Below, in pieces: positions 33,729 through 42,516 of a DNA stretch of 64,000 bases. Below the pieces are notes generated by a model. That model did no database searches, had not been told where the DNA came from, and saw only the letters and a program-made list of their open reading frames with translations. Source of the DNA: Pseudarthrobacter sulfonivorans (GTDB lineage: Bacteria; Actinomycetota; Actinomycetes; Actinomycetales; Micrococcaceae); the NCBI RefSeq assembly GCF_001484605.1, contig NZ_CP013747.1, positions 1,550,001 to 1,614,000 on the forward strand, written 5' to 3'. How positions within the stretch are numbered: position 1 is the first letter of the stretch; each line of letters begins with the position of its first letter. The position numbers were made by a program, and so were the translations under genes.

Positions 33729-34352
33729 GTGCGCACCAACCACGCCCGGCCACCCTTCCATTTCCTTCGCGCCGCCTCCCTGTCCACGGGAATCCTGACA
33801 CTTGCCGCAGGCGCCCACGTGGCCGGCGGCGGCGACCTTCCCGCCCCAGGCATCCTGCTGGCCGTGCTCGCACTGACAGTCCTGGCAGCCACCACGGCCA
33901 CGAGGCTGCGACTCAATTTTCCAGCCATGCTCACTGTCCTCGGCGCGGGACAGTTCATCCTGCACGAAGCCTTCACGGTCTTCAGTTCGTCGGGTACCGC
34001 TGTAGGCGCTGCCGCCTCCGGGCTCCATAACGCCCACCTCGCCGGCGCCGCCGCGCCCGTCATCGCTGCCACCGGACACGTCCACGATTCCGGATCCGCG
34101 GGCATCCTGATGTTCCTGACCCACGCACTCGCCACCGGCGCGTGCGCCCTCCTGCTTACCAAGGGTGAAGCTGCGCTGTGGGCTCTGGCCGCGTGGCTGA
34201 GGCCCCTCGTCCGGCTCCCCGAAGCAGTAACGCCCGACGCCGGCACACCGCCGGCGGTGCCCGGCCCACCGGCGGTTCTCCCCCTCTGCCCCTGGCGGAA
34301 CCTCAGGCAACACAGCCGACGCGGCCCGCCTTCCGCCGTCGTGCTTTCCTGA
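33729..34352 (+). CDS. small membrane protein upstream of ycnI-like gene
   Basis: This 207-residue protein begins with GTG, preceded by a perfect AAGGAGG. It has four or five membrane segments (about 13-32, 37-56, 65-85, 95-112, 125-148), with His-rich motifs LHNAHLAG and TGHVHDSG facing the membrane, and a Pro-rich C-terminus. It is 88 bases upstream of the YcnI-type copper protein, so a role in copper handling or insertion is possible. No family is recognised. Confidence 0.72.
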   Translation: MRTNHARPPFHFLRAASLSTGILTLAAGAHVAGGGDLPAPGILLAVLALTVLAATTATRLRLNFPAMLTVLGAGQFILHEAFTVFSSSGTAVGAAASGLHNAHLAGAAAPVIAATGHVHDSGSAGILMFLTHALATGACALLLTKGEAALWALAAWLRPLVRLPEAVTPDAGTPPAVPGPPAVLPLCPWRNLRQHSRRGPPSAVVLS

Positions 34353-34440
34353 CTCCGCCCGCACCGCACTTCCGCAGGCCGCGGGCCTCATCCCGTACTT
34401 CCGCACGCCCCCATCCGGCGTGCGTCCGAAAGGCAACCCC

Positions 34441-35187
34441 ATGACCACCACATTCCTTCGCCGCACCCTCATCGCAGCGGCAGCCACCGGCGGCGCAGCC
34501 GTCCTGATCCTGACCGCAGCAGCAGGTGCGTCGGCCCACGTCGGCGTCAAGCCGGACAAGACTGACGCCAACTCCTACGCCCTGCTGACCTTCGGCATCC
34601 CGCACGGCTGCGAGGAGTCCGGCACCACCAAGGTGGCCATCACCCTGCCGGCCGAACTCAACGACGCCCAGCCCACAGTGAACCCCAACTGGAGCGTGGA
34701 AAGGGTGACCGAGCAGCTCGCCGAGCCCAAGAAACTGGCCGACGGCACCTCCATCACCAAACGCACCAGCCAGATTGTGTACATGGCGAAATCTCCGCTG
34801 GCCCACGACCTGCGCGATGCCCTGGTGCTGTCCGTGAAGCTGCCCGACGCGGCCGGCTCCACGCTCTACTTCCCCACGCTGCAGACGTGCGAAACGGGGC
34901 AGACTGACTGGTCGGAGATCGCCAAGGACGGCCAGGACCCGCACTCCCTGAAGGCGCCGGCGCCGTCCATCACCATCACCGGGCCGGCCAGCGCGGACGG
35001 CCACGGCGCTGCTGCTTCCGCGGCGCACACCGAAACCCCGGCCACCGAGCAGGCAGCCGCCGTGACTGACAGCGGCGCGGACGCCCGCAGCTGGGCGGGG
35101 CTTGCCACCGGCCTCGGCGGACTCGCCCTGGGCGGGGTGGCCTTCGCGCGCAGCGGCTCGAAGCGCCGGCAGGAATCCGCCACGTAA
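34441..35187 (+). CDS. ycnI: YcnI-family (DUF1775) copper-binding membrane-anchored protein
   Basis: This 248-residue exported protein has a signal peptide ending at ASA, so the mature protein begins AHVGVKPDK. The exposed N-terminal His is the copper ligand described for YcnI. The DUF1775 domain spans about 32-180 with FGIPHGCEESGTTKV and a Cys pair. The C-terminus has an Ala/Thr linker and a membrane anchor (WAGLATGLGGLALGGVAFA) followed by SGSKRR. ATG 34441 is chosen with AAAGG upstream. Confidence 0.9.
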   Translation: MTTTFLRRTLIAAAATGGAAVLILTAAAGASAHVGVKPDKTDANSYALLTFGIPHGCEESGTTKVAITLPAELNDAQPTVNPNWSVERVTEQLAEPKKLADGTSITKRTSQIVYMAKSPLAHDLRDALVLSVKLPDAAGSTLYFPTLQTCETGQTDWSEIAKDGQDPHSLKAPAPSITITGPASADGHGAAASAAHTETPATEQAAAVTDSGADARSWAGLATGLGGLALGGVAFARSGSKRRQESAT

Positions 35188-35191
35188 CATC

Positions 35192-35241
35192 GCGGGATTT
35201 GATGCCCGGATGATCACAATCCGGGCATCAAATCCTCCCGC
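35192..35241. terminator. strong stem-loop after ycnI
   Basis: GCGGGATTTGATGCCCGGAT pairs with ATCCGGGCATCAAATCC-CCCGC (one bulged T) around a 7-base loop, four bases after the stop. No T-tract follows. Confidence 0.7.
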
Positions 35242-35291
35242 GGGCCCGTGGCATCGTTGACTCCCGTCACAGCAGCAACAAAGGTTATGCC

Positions 35292-35915
35292 ATGACGTCT
35301 CAGCGCATTTCACAAGGGTTTGTTATTACGACGGCGGTCGCGGCGGCGGTGCTGATGCTCACCGCCTGCGGACCGAGCCAGCCGCAGACGCAGGGGACGA
35401 CGACGCCGGGGACCAACTCCGCCAGCCCGTCCACCACGCCGGCGTCTCCGGGCGCGTCCCAGTCGCCGTCGTCGCCCGGCACCACCCAGGCCGGTCCCGC
35501 GCTCTGCAAAGCGGCCACACTGTCGGCGGCTACCGATGCGTCCGGCGGGGGCGCGGCGGGCAGCGTCTACATGAAGCTGAACCTCACGAATACGGGCACG
35601 GCGCCCTGCCTGCTCAAGGGCTACCCGGGGGTATCGCTGACCGCCAACGCCGACGGGGCACCGATCGGCGCGGCCGCGACCCGCGACGAATCCACCCCCG
35701 TAGCGGACGTCCTGCTCGCGCCGGGCCAGACCGGAACCGCCGCGCTCCGCTACACCCAGGCCGCGAATTACAGCGACTGCACGCTGACGGATGCGGCCGG
35801 TTACCGCATCTACCCGCCCGAAGACACGGCGTCGTTGTTCCTGCCGCAGCCCACCAGCGCGTGCAGCAACGCGAACATCACGCTCCTGAGCGTCGGAGCT
35901 TTCCAACCCGCCTGA
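35292..35915 (+). CDS. DUF4232 lipoprotein
   Basis: This 207-residue protein has a lipobox LTAC at Cys26 after a hydrophobic signal segment, a Ser/Thr/Pro-rich linker (about 30-65) and a C-terminal DUF4232 beta-sandwich (about 68-207) with LKLNLTNTGTAPCLLKGYPGV-like features and four Cys, probably two disulfides. It is anchored to the outer face of the membrane. The function of the family is unknown. Confidence 0.88.
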   Translation: MTSQRISQGFVITTAVAAAVLMLTACGPSQPQTQGTTTPGTNSASPSTTPASPGASQSPSSPGTTQAGPALCKAATLSAATDASGGGAAGSVYMKLNLTNTGTAPCLLKGYPGVSLTANADGAPIGAAATRDESTPVADVLLAPGQTGTAALRYTQAANYSDCTLTDAAGYRIYPPEDTASLFLPQPTSACSNANITLLSVGAFQPA

Positions 35916-36005
35916 AAATGTGGGAAGGGTTCGGTCACTTGTGCCCTGGGGCGAGGTGACGACGTCGGTGAGCGCCTCGCCGACGACGATGACGTCCAGG
36001 CAAGT
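35916..36005 (-). pseudogene. N-terminal remnant of a PfkB-family carbohydrate kinase (fructokinase)
   Basis: The minus strand encodes LDVIVVGEALTDVVT followed by SPQGTSDRTLPTFSGG. This is the characteristic first strand and turn of PfkB sugar kinases (VVxGEALxDVV). No GGxxxN substrate region or ATP site follows; the frame runs into the end of the lipoprotein gene. It is 79 bases downstream of the GH32 gene, exactly where a fructokinase would be expected in a fructan operon. Confidence 0.6.
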
Positions 36006-36083
36006 TCGGCCGGGCCGGGCGCGTCGGGGTAGTGCATCTGCTGTCTTTCTTCGCCTGGTGTGCCGTGACGGCGAATTCTTCAG

Positions 36084-37595
36084 TCAGGCGACGAACTGGG
36101 TGATGTCCAGGCTGTTGATGGCGGCTGTGCCGCCGAGCGAGTAAATGGCGACGTCGGTGCTGGTGGGTGCAGGGAAGATCAGTTCGGTCATGGCGACTTG
36201 GCCGTCCTGGGCGAAGATTTCAAGGGAGCAACGGTCCACGAAGATGGTGAGGGTGTAGGCGCCGCCGGTCGGATGGATGGGGGCGGTGTCGATGGACGGG
36301 AAGGATTCGTGGAAGTCCGTGTGACCTGATGTCCGACGGTCGACATGGAGCGTGCCTTGTGCCGGCCGGATGCCAATACGGGTTCCGTGGGTGCCGTTTG
36401 CGCGGAGGATGAGTCCGAATTCGTCGGCGGTTCCGGCGGTGAAGGTGGCGTCGATGCGCTGGACGGTGCCGGCAGCACCATCGAGGATGTGTGTGCTGTC
36501 CTCAATGGTGGTTTCGGAAAGGCGGAAGGACTTGGAGGGGTCAGCCAGTGCTGCCCAGTCACCCACAGGCCGCTGCATCAGGCGTAGGTTTCCCTCGCGG
36601 GTGTGGAGGGAAATTTCGCGGGCGAGGGTCATGGGGCTGCGCCAGGGCGAGGTGGGGATTTGGTTGGCGTATTCCCAGTTGTTCATCCAGCCGATCATGA
36701 GGCGGCGGTTGTCCGGGGCGTCGGCGAAGGAGACTGCTGCGTAGTAGTCACGGCCCCAGTCGAGCCATTGGTATTCGCCCAGCCGGGCTGGATCCTGAAG
36801 CCCTTCGGTGACGGTGGTGGCAGAGGTGAAGGTGGTCCCGTCGAAGTCTCCGACGAAGTATTGTCCGGCGGACCCGTTGTTGGGTCCGCCGGGGTTGAGG
36901 TTGACGGTGAGGACCCACTGAAGGTTCTCCGGGTCGCCGTCGACAGGCAGTTGGAATAGGTCGGGGCATTCCCAGACGCCGCCGGTGGCGTTGGCCGGGC
37001 CGAAGCTGCTCAGCAGCTCCCAGCTCTTCAGGTCCTCAGACTTGTAGAGCACCACCTGGAAGTCCGTGGCTTCAACGGCGACCATGACCCAGTAGCTGCC
37101 GGCACCGCCGTCGTACTTTATGACCTTGGGGTCGCGGAACTCCGCCGAGCCGCGGTTCAGGACGGGGTTAGCGGCGTGTTTGGTCCAGGTGTAGCCGCCG
37201 TCGCGGCTGTAGGCGAGGGACTGGGCCTGGACGCCCTCATGTGCGGAGCCGGGTTTGAAGGCGCTGGTGTAGACCGCGACCAACGGTGGAGCCGAGTCGG
37301 TGCCGAATCCGCTGGTGTTGTCCCTGTCGAAGACGATACTGCCGGAGAAGATGTCTTCTTCCTCATCACAGGAGATGGCGACGGGGTGTTCGGTCCAGGT
37401 GACCAGGTCCGGGGAGGTGGCGTGTCCCCAGGACATGTTTCCCCACACGTTGTCCAGCGGGTTGTTCTGGTAATAGAGGTGGTAGACGCCTTCATGAAAA
37501 ATCAGGCCGTTGGGGTCATTGAGCCAGGTGTTCCGGGCCGTGTAATGCAGGGCCGGCCGGAAGGTGTCGGCTGTCGTGGCGGTCGCGGCAGTCAT
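36084..37595 (-). CDS. glycoside hydrolase family 32 (levanase/inulinase/invertase type)
   Basis: This 503-residue enzyme hydrolyses beta-fructofuranosides (levan, inulin oligomers or sucrose). The nucleophile Asp is in NTWLNDPNGLIFHEG (near residue 27), the transition-state Asp in FRDPKV, and the acid/base Glu in VWECPDLFQLP. The N-terminal five-bladed propeller and C-terminal beta-sandwich (from about 345) are complete. There is no signal peptide, so it acts inside the cell on imported oligosaccharides. It is the last intact gene of the LacI-ABC operon. Confidence 0.93.
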   Translation of the reverse strand: MTAATATTADTFRPALHYTARNTWLNDPNGLIFHEGVYHLYYQNNPLDNVWGNMSWGHATSPDLVTWTEHPVAISCDEEEDIFSGSIVFDRDNTSGFGTDSAPPLVAVYTSAFKPGSAHEGVQAQSLAYSRDGGYTWTKHAANPVLNRGSAEFRDPKVIKYDGGAGSYWVMVAVEATDFQVVLYKSEDLKSWELLSSFGPANATGGVWECPDLFQLPVDGDPENLQWVLTVNLNPGGPNNGSAGQYFVGDFDGTTFTSATTVTEGLQDPARLGEYQWLDWGRDYYAAVSFADAPDNRRLMIGWMNNWEYANQIPTSPWRSPMTLAREISLHTREGNLRLMQRPVGDWAALADPSKSFRLSETTIEDSTHILDGAAGTVQRIDATFTAGTADEFGLILRANGTHGTRIGIRPAQGTLHVDRRTSGHTDFHESFPSIDTAPIHPTGGAYTLTIFVDRCSLEIFAQDGQVAMTELIFPAPTSTDVAIYSLGGTAAINSLDITQFVA

Positions 37596-37694
37596 GAAGG
37601 TCAGGTCTCGTTTCTTTGCAAGTCTGGGGAGCCCCTGTAAAGGGTTTCGTGGGCGGGTGGGCCGGTTTGCGCCGGCCCACCCGGTTTGTCGGAG

Positions 37695-39302
37695 CTAGGA
37701 GTTGCTCTTGTAGCGGTCGTAGGCCTGCTGGTAGACCTCAATCATTTTGTCGACGCCGACATTTTTGAGCTGGGAGACGTAGCCGTCCCATTCCTGCTCG
37801 ATGCCGCCGGAGACGATCCACTTGGCCATGTTCTGCTTCACCAGGGAGGTGATGTCCGTCTGGATGGTGCTGATCTGCTGCAGTTCTTCGTTGGAGAGGG
37901 CGACCGGCGGGTAGCCGTCGTTGCCGGCGAAGGGCTTGTAGAGTTCGTTGACGGTCTTCTGGCGTTCGGCGGCGCGTGGTTCTGGCGCGACGACGGTGGT
38001 GAAGTTCTCGGCGGTGTTGGCCTTCGGGCCGCCCGGGGCGACCTTTTGGCGGCGTTCGCCTTCGCTGGTCCCGGCCGGGGCGGGGATCTGCGTCAGCAGG
38101 CCGCTGGCGTCCTTTTGCAGGGTTTCACCGATGGGTCCCCAGTTGGCCTGGGCGGACTGGATGGGGTCATAGAGGTTGTCGGCCCAGCGCATGGTCGCGG
38201 CCGGGTATTTGTTGGCCCGGGTGATGGCGAAGGCGCCGCGGGAGATTTCCTGGTTGTTGGACTGGCTGGCGATCCGTTTGCCGTTCACGCCTTCGAGGAC
38301 GGGGACGAGGGAGTAGTTGTTGGCGCGGTCAGCGCCGACCATTTCGGGGACTTCCCACCAGACGAATGAGCCGAGGTTTTCCGTGGCGGCTTTGCCCTTG
38401 GCCAGGTACGCCTTGTCATCCTGGGAGAAGGATTCGGGGTCGATCAGGCCTTCCTGGTACCACTCGTGCAGGGTCTGGATGGCTTTTTTGTAGCCGTCCT
38501 GGGTGGGGGTGAAGATGACTTTGTCGTCCTGGACGATGCGGTGGTCCATGTTGTCCGGCACTCCGCCGAGGGCGGCAATCAGGTCAACGATGTCCCCGCA
38601 CCAAGAGCCGGGCATGAAGCTCAGCGGGATAGTTTTGCCGGTCCCGGAGGCGTCCTGGGTCTTGAAGGCCAGCAGTGCATCGTGGAACTCATCGATGGTT
38701 TTCGGCATCGGGATGTTGAGCTTCTTCAGCCAGGAAGTGTTGATGGCCAGTTCGTTGGGGAACTGGACCAGGCCGAGCTCCTCCACCGACGGCAGGGAGT
38801 AGATGTGCCCGTCCGACGAGGTGATGGCTGCCTTGATGTCAGGTCGTTCCGAGAGCATCTTGGAGAGGTTCGGGGCGTTCTTCTCGATCAGACCCTCGAG
38901 CGGGATGAGCGTGCCACTGGCGGAGTAGGTGGCGATCTCGGCGTCGGTCAGGCCGGTGTTGAAGAACGCGTCGGGCAGGTCACCGCTGGCCAGGATGAGG
39001 TTCTTCTTTTCCTGGAAGACCGTTTCGGGCAGGTTCTCCCAGTTGATGTGGACGTTGGTGGCTTTTTCCCATTCCTTGACCACGGTCATGGTGTTGAAGT
39101 CCGGTGCGAGAGCCGCCTTGGTGCCAGAGAAGGTCAGGTCGAGCTGCTTGCTGACGATCGGGAAGCCTGTTTCCTGGAAGCCGAAGTCCGCGGAGGCGTC
39201 TTTGATCTCCGTGGTGCCTGAGCCGCCGCCGGAGCAGGCGGTGAACATCAATGTTCCGGCCAGGACGGCGCCGAGGGCGGTGAATTTGCGGCTGAATGCC
39301 AT
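37695..39302 (-). CDS. extracellular sugar-binding lipoprotein of an ABC importer
   Basis: This 535-residue protein has a lipoprotein signal peptide (AVLAGTLMFTAC, lipobox at about Cys23) and a two-lobed solute-binding fold of the large LplA/YtcQ type. It delivers a sugar, probably fructo-oligosaccharide, to the two permeases encoded upstream. ATG 39302 is chosen because AGGA precedes it by seven bases; the in-frame upstream extension is not signal-like. The C-terminus has the FxGNDGYP and MAKWIVSGGIEQEWDGYVSQL motifs of this subgroup. Confidence 0.92.
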   Translation of the reverse strand: MAFSRKFTALGAVLAGTLMFTACSGGGSGTTEIKDASADFGFQETGFPIVSKQLDLTFSGTKAALAPDFNTMTVVKEWEKATNVHINWENLPETVFQEKKNLILASGDLPDAFFNTGLTDAEIATYSASGTLIPLEGLIEKNAPNLSKMLSERPDIKAAITSSDGHIYSLPSVEELGLVQFPNELAINTSWLKKLNIPMPKTIDEFHDALLAFKTQDASGTGKTIPLSFMPGSWCGDIVDLIAALGGVPDNMDHRIVQDDKVIFTPTQDGYKKAIQTLHEWYQEGLIDPESFSQDDKAYLAKGKAATENLGSFVWWEVPEMVGADRANNYSLVPVLEGVNGKRIASQSNNQEISRGAFAITRANKYPAATMRWADNLYDPIQSAQANWGPIGETLQKDASGLLTQIPAPAGTSEGERRQKVAPGGPKANTAENFTTVVAPEPRAAERQKTVNELYKPFAGNDGYPPVALSNEELQQISTIQTDITSLVKQNMAKWIVSGGIEQEWDGYVSQLKNVGVDKMIEVYQQAYDRYKSNS

Positions 39303-39387
39303 GGTCATTCCTATTCTGAGGGGGGTTTCTGAGGTGGGATGGTGCCGTCCGACGGCGATTGCCCGGGCGGTCTCCAAAGGGAAGGAG

Positions 39388-40347
39388 CTATTTGACGGCG
39401 CCGATCATGGCGCCCTTGGTGAAGTGCTTCTGCATGAATGGCAGGGCAATCATGAGGGGCAGGCTCGAGACGACGATCATGGCGTACTTGGTGAGCTCTG
39501 CGATCCTTTGCGCGGCGGCATAGGATTCGATGTCTCCGCCGGTGGTTCCGGTGGAGGAGACGTCTGACTGGATGAGGATGTTGCGCAGGACGAGCTGCAG
39601 CGGGTATTTGGAGTCGTCGTTGAGGAAGATCAGTGCGTCAAAGAACGAGTTCCACTGAGCCACGACGTGGACCATGATCATGAGCATGATCAGCGGTTTG
39701 GACAGTGGGAGCACCATTTTGAAGAAGAATTTGAAGTCGGTTGCCCCGTCCATCTGCGCGGCTTCGCGCAGCTCGTTGGGGATGGTGTGTTCAAAGAAGG
39801 ACCTGGCGATGATCAGGTTCCACACGCCCACCGCGCCGGGAAGGACCACTGCCCAGACGGTGTCCAGCATGCCCAGGTCGCGGACCACCAGGTACTTGGT
39901 GATGAGTCCGCCGTCGAAGAACATGGTGATCACGAACAGGAGCATCAGGATCTTCCGGCCGGGCATGTCCTTGCGGGACAGTGCGTAGGCGCCGCACAGG
40001 ATGGTGCTGACGCTCACGGCGGTGCCGAGCACGGTGTAGATGACGGTGTTGCCCAGGCCATTCCAGATGCGGCTGTCGGCGAAGATCCGTTCGTAACCCT
40101 CTGTAGTCACCCCGGAAGGAAACAGCCAGACCTTACCTTCGTACACGGCATTCGGGTCGCTGATGGAAGCGATGACGATGAAGTACAGCGGATAGACAAC
40201 GGCCAGGATGGACAGCAACAGGACAGTGGTGGCGGCGATGTTGAAGGCACGGTCGCCGTATTTGTCGCGCAGCGACGGCTTGGGGCGGACCTGGCTGAGG
40301 GGCCGGTTCGGGTTCACGGTTGTGCGGGGGTTGGTTGTCAGGGACAT
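39388..40347 (-). CDS. carbohydrate ABC transporter permease, MalG/LplC type
   Basis: This 319-residue inner-membrane protein has six membrane segments and the EAA loop EHTIPNELREAAQMDGATDFKFF-type motif that contacts the ATPase. The C-terminal MQKHFTKGAMIGAVK is diagnostic of the YtcP/LplC subgroup. ATG 40347 starts seven bases after the upstream permease stop. No ABC ATPase gene is in the operon, so a shared MsmK-like ATPase encoded elsewhere is implied. Confidence 0.93.
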   Translation of the reverse strand: MSLTTNPRTTVNPNRPLSQVRPKPSLRDKYGDRAFNIAATTVLLLSILAVVYPLYFIVIASISDPNAVYEGKVWLFPSGVTTEGYERIFADSRIWNGLGNTVIYTVLGTAVSVSTILCGAYALSRKDMPGRKILMLLFVITMFFDGGLITKYLVVRDLGMLDTVWAVVLPGAVGVWNLIIARSFFEHTIPNELREAAQMDGATDFKFFFKMVLPLSKPLIMLMIMVHVVAQWNSFFDALIFLNDDSKYPLQLVLRNILIQSDVSSTGTTGGDIESYAAAQRIAELTKYAMIVVSSLPLMIALPFMQKHFTKGAMIGAVK

Positions 40348-40354
40348 TTCGGCA

Positions 40355-41329
40355 TCACCACAGGGTCGCTTGGTTGGCCCGGCGCGCAATCGTGTTGAAG
40401 ACGAGCAGCAGTGCCAGGTTGAGGAGGGAGTTGAACAGGCCGATGGCGGCCGAGTAGCTGAACTGCGCCTGCTGCAGGCCCGCGTGGTAGACGTAGGTCT
40501 GGATGATCTCCGAGCTTGAGAGGTTCAGCGGCGTCTGCATCAGCAGCGCCTTCTCGAAACCGACGTTGAGCAGGTTGCCGATAGCCAGGATGAACAGGAT
40601 GGTCACCACCGGCATGATGCCCGGCAGGTCAATGTGCCGGATGCGCTGCAGCTTCGAGGCACCGTCGACCTTGGCCGCATCGTGGAGCGCCGGGTCGATG
40701 GCCGCCAGGGCCGCCAGGTACACGATCATCGAGAAGCCGGCGTTCTGCCAGACATCCGAGATCACATAGATAGGACGGAACCAATCCGCCGAACCCATGA
40801 AGAAGATCGGCTCACCGCCGCCCAGCTGGATGGCGTTGTTCACCAGCCCCGACCTCGGGGACAGAACTACGAACATGATGCCCACCACCACCACGGTGGA
40901 GATGAATGCGGGCGAATACAGCACCGTCTGCGTGAACTTCTTGAACCTCTCGCTCTGGAGCTGGTTGACCAGCAACGCCAGGATGATCGGAATGGGGAAG
41001 GCCAGCAGCAGGCCTAGGACGGCGATCCACAAGGTGTTACCGACCACCTGGCCGAACTGGTAAGAGTTCACAAACCTGATGAAGTGGGTCAGGCCCACCC
41101 AGGGGCTGTCCGTAAACCCGTCCACCGGGTTGTAGTTCTTGAAAGCGATCTGAACGCCGTACATCGGCCAGTACTTGAAGACCAGAACGTAGATGATCGC
41201 CGGGGCTAGTAATACGTATAACTGCCAGGCGCGGGAAATCCTCTTCAAGCGGAGCGAAAGAGAAGTTTTCCGCTGCGGCAACGGCGCCGCAGCAGGACGC
41301 CCGCGTCGGGCCGGGATGGTGCGGCTCAT
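40355..41329 (-). CDS. carbohydrate ABC transporter permease, MalF/LplB type
   Basis: This 324-residue inner-membrane protein has six membrane segments and the opening IIYVLVFKYWPMYGVQIAFKNY, typical of LplB/YteP permeases, plus an EAA-type loop with HDAAKVDGASKLQRI. It pairs with the downstream permease. Its start overlaps the stop of the LacI gene by four bases. A candidate secondary operator lies within its first 40 codons. Confidence 0.93.
   Translation of the reverse strand: MSRTIPARRGRPAAAPLPQRKTSLSLRLKRISRAWQLYVLLAPAIIYVLVFKYWPMYGVQIAFKNYNPVDGFTDSPWVGLTHFIRFVNSYQFGQVVGNTLWIAVLGLLLAFPIPIILALLVNQLQSERFKKFTQTVLYSPAFISTVVVVGIMFVVLSPRSGLVNNAIQLGGGEPIFFMGSADWFRPIYVISDVWQNAGFSMIVYLAALAAIDPALHDAAKVDGASKLQRIRHIDLPGIMPVVTILFILAIGNLLNVGFEKALLMQTPLNLSSSEIIQTYVYHAGLQQAQFSYSAAIGLFNSLLNLALLLVFNTIARRANQATLW
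41210..41223. promoter_or_regulatory. candidate secondary LacI-type operator inside the permease gene
   Basis: GTAATACGTATAAC matches 12 of 14 bases of the primary palindrome at 42404-42417. It lies about 1.2 kb from it, within the 5' coding region, reminiscent of lacO2. Pattern evidence only. Confidence 0.3.
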
Positions 41330-42369
41330 GGCATCTCCTTAGGATGAGTCACTGAATTCCGTTCAATCAGAGGGCAGTCCATCAGCTCGACCCGGCCATC
41401 GGGTTCCGCATCCTGGAGGATCAGCTCAACCGCGCGCCGGCCCATGGCGACGAACGGCAATTCAAAAGTGGTCAATCCCGGACGAAGAAACGGCGCCAGA
41501 GTCGCCTGATTATCGAACCCCACGATCGAGATGTCCCCAGGGATTGAGAGGTGCAGGTCCGAGACGGCCTGATAGGCACCCCAGGCGCCGCGATCGTTCG
41601 CGCAGAAAATCGCGGTCGGCGGGTTGCTGGAGGTCAGCAGCTCCATCGCGTACTTGTAGCCATGTTCCTCACCGCCTTGACCGAAACGGACCAGCGACGG
41701 ATCAACGTCCAGCCCCGCTTCCTCAAGTGCCGCGCAGTAGCCCTCGTAGCGGCCGACGGCGGCAGGAAGCCCGCTTTCAAGAGTTTCGATATTGATCATC
41801 CCCACCCTGGCGTGGCCTGCCTCGAGCAGTCGGATGGTGGCCGCGTACCCGCCCTTGACCTCGTCCGGGGCGACACTCGGGACCCGACCGGCCCGGTCCT
41901 GCGAATTCAGCACCACGGACCTGACGCCCGCCAGGGCCTCCGGAACTTCCAGCCGCCGGTGATACATGGCGGCGTAGACCACGCCGGCAACCTTATAGGA
42001 GAGCATGGTGTCCAACGAAGCGGCCTCGAGCTGCCTATCTCCACCGGTGTTCACCGAGAGCAGGAGGAGCCCGTCCTCCCACGCCCGCTGCTGCGCGCCT
42101 TCGATGATGGCGCCCGCAAAAGGAGTGGTGGCCACGGAATCGCCGATGAAACCGATCATGCCGGCCACGCCCTCGCGAAGGACTTTGGCGTGGGCGTTAG
42201 TGCGGTAGCCGAGCCGGTTCACGGCGTCCCGAACGCGCTTACGGGTATCCTCGGAGAAGCGCGACCCGGAGGCCGAATTCAGCACCAATGACACGGTGGC
42301 CTGTGAAACACCGGCAGCAGCAGCGACGTCGTGCATTGTCGGTCCTGACTTTGGCCGTGATCCAGCCAT
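41326..42369 (-). CDS. LacI-family repressor of the fructan operon
   Basis: This 347-residue regulator has a LacI helix-turn-helix (TMHDVAAAAGVSQATVSLVLN, residues 10-30), a hinge RVRDAVNRLGYRTNAHAKVLR and a periplasmic-binding-protein-like effector domain. It is the first gene of the operon containing the sugar importer and GH32 enzyme and probably represses it via the palindrome 35 bases upstream. ATG 42369 is preceded by GAGGAGG. The effector is presumably a fructoside (inference). Confidence 0.93.
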   Translation of the reverse strand: MAGSRPKSGPTMHDVAAAAGVSQATVSLVLNSASGSRFSEDTRKRVRDAVNRLGYRTNAHAKVLREGVAGMIGFIGDSVATTPFAGAIIEGAQQRAWEDGLLLLSVNTGGDRQLEAASLDTMLSYKVAGVVYAAMYHRRLEVPEALAGVRSVVLNSQDRAGRVPSVAPDEVKGGYAATIRLLEAGHARVGMINIETLESGLPAAVGRYEGYCAALEEAGLDVDPSLVRFGQGGEEHGYKYAMELLTSSNPPTAIFCANDRGAWGAYQAVSDLHLSIPGDISIVGFDNQATLAPFLRPGLTTFELPFVAMGRRAVELILQDAEPDGRVELMDCPLIERNSVTHPKEMP

Positions 42370-42403
42370 AATGGGCACCTCCTCGGGCCAGTTGCTTTCG
42401 TTG

Positions 42404-42417
42404 GTTATTCGTATAAC
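42404..42417. promoter_or_regulatory. LacI-type operator upstream of the fructan operon
   Basis: GTTATTCGTATAAC has perfect GTTAT/ATAAC arms around a CG centre, the usual form of LacI-family sites, and lies 35 bases before the lacI start codon, in the promoter region. Confidence 0.55.
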
Positions 42418-42516
42418 TTCGTAAAACTGTATCGCGCATCACATCCGACGTCAACAGGGCGCCCGCATCCCCAAGGCTCTGGGCCTGGCGGGCCATAATA
42501 AGTACACTTAGCTTCC

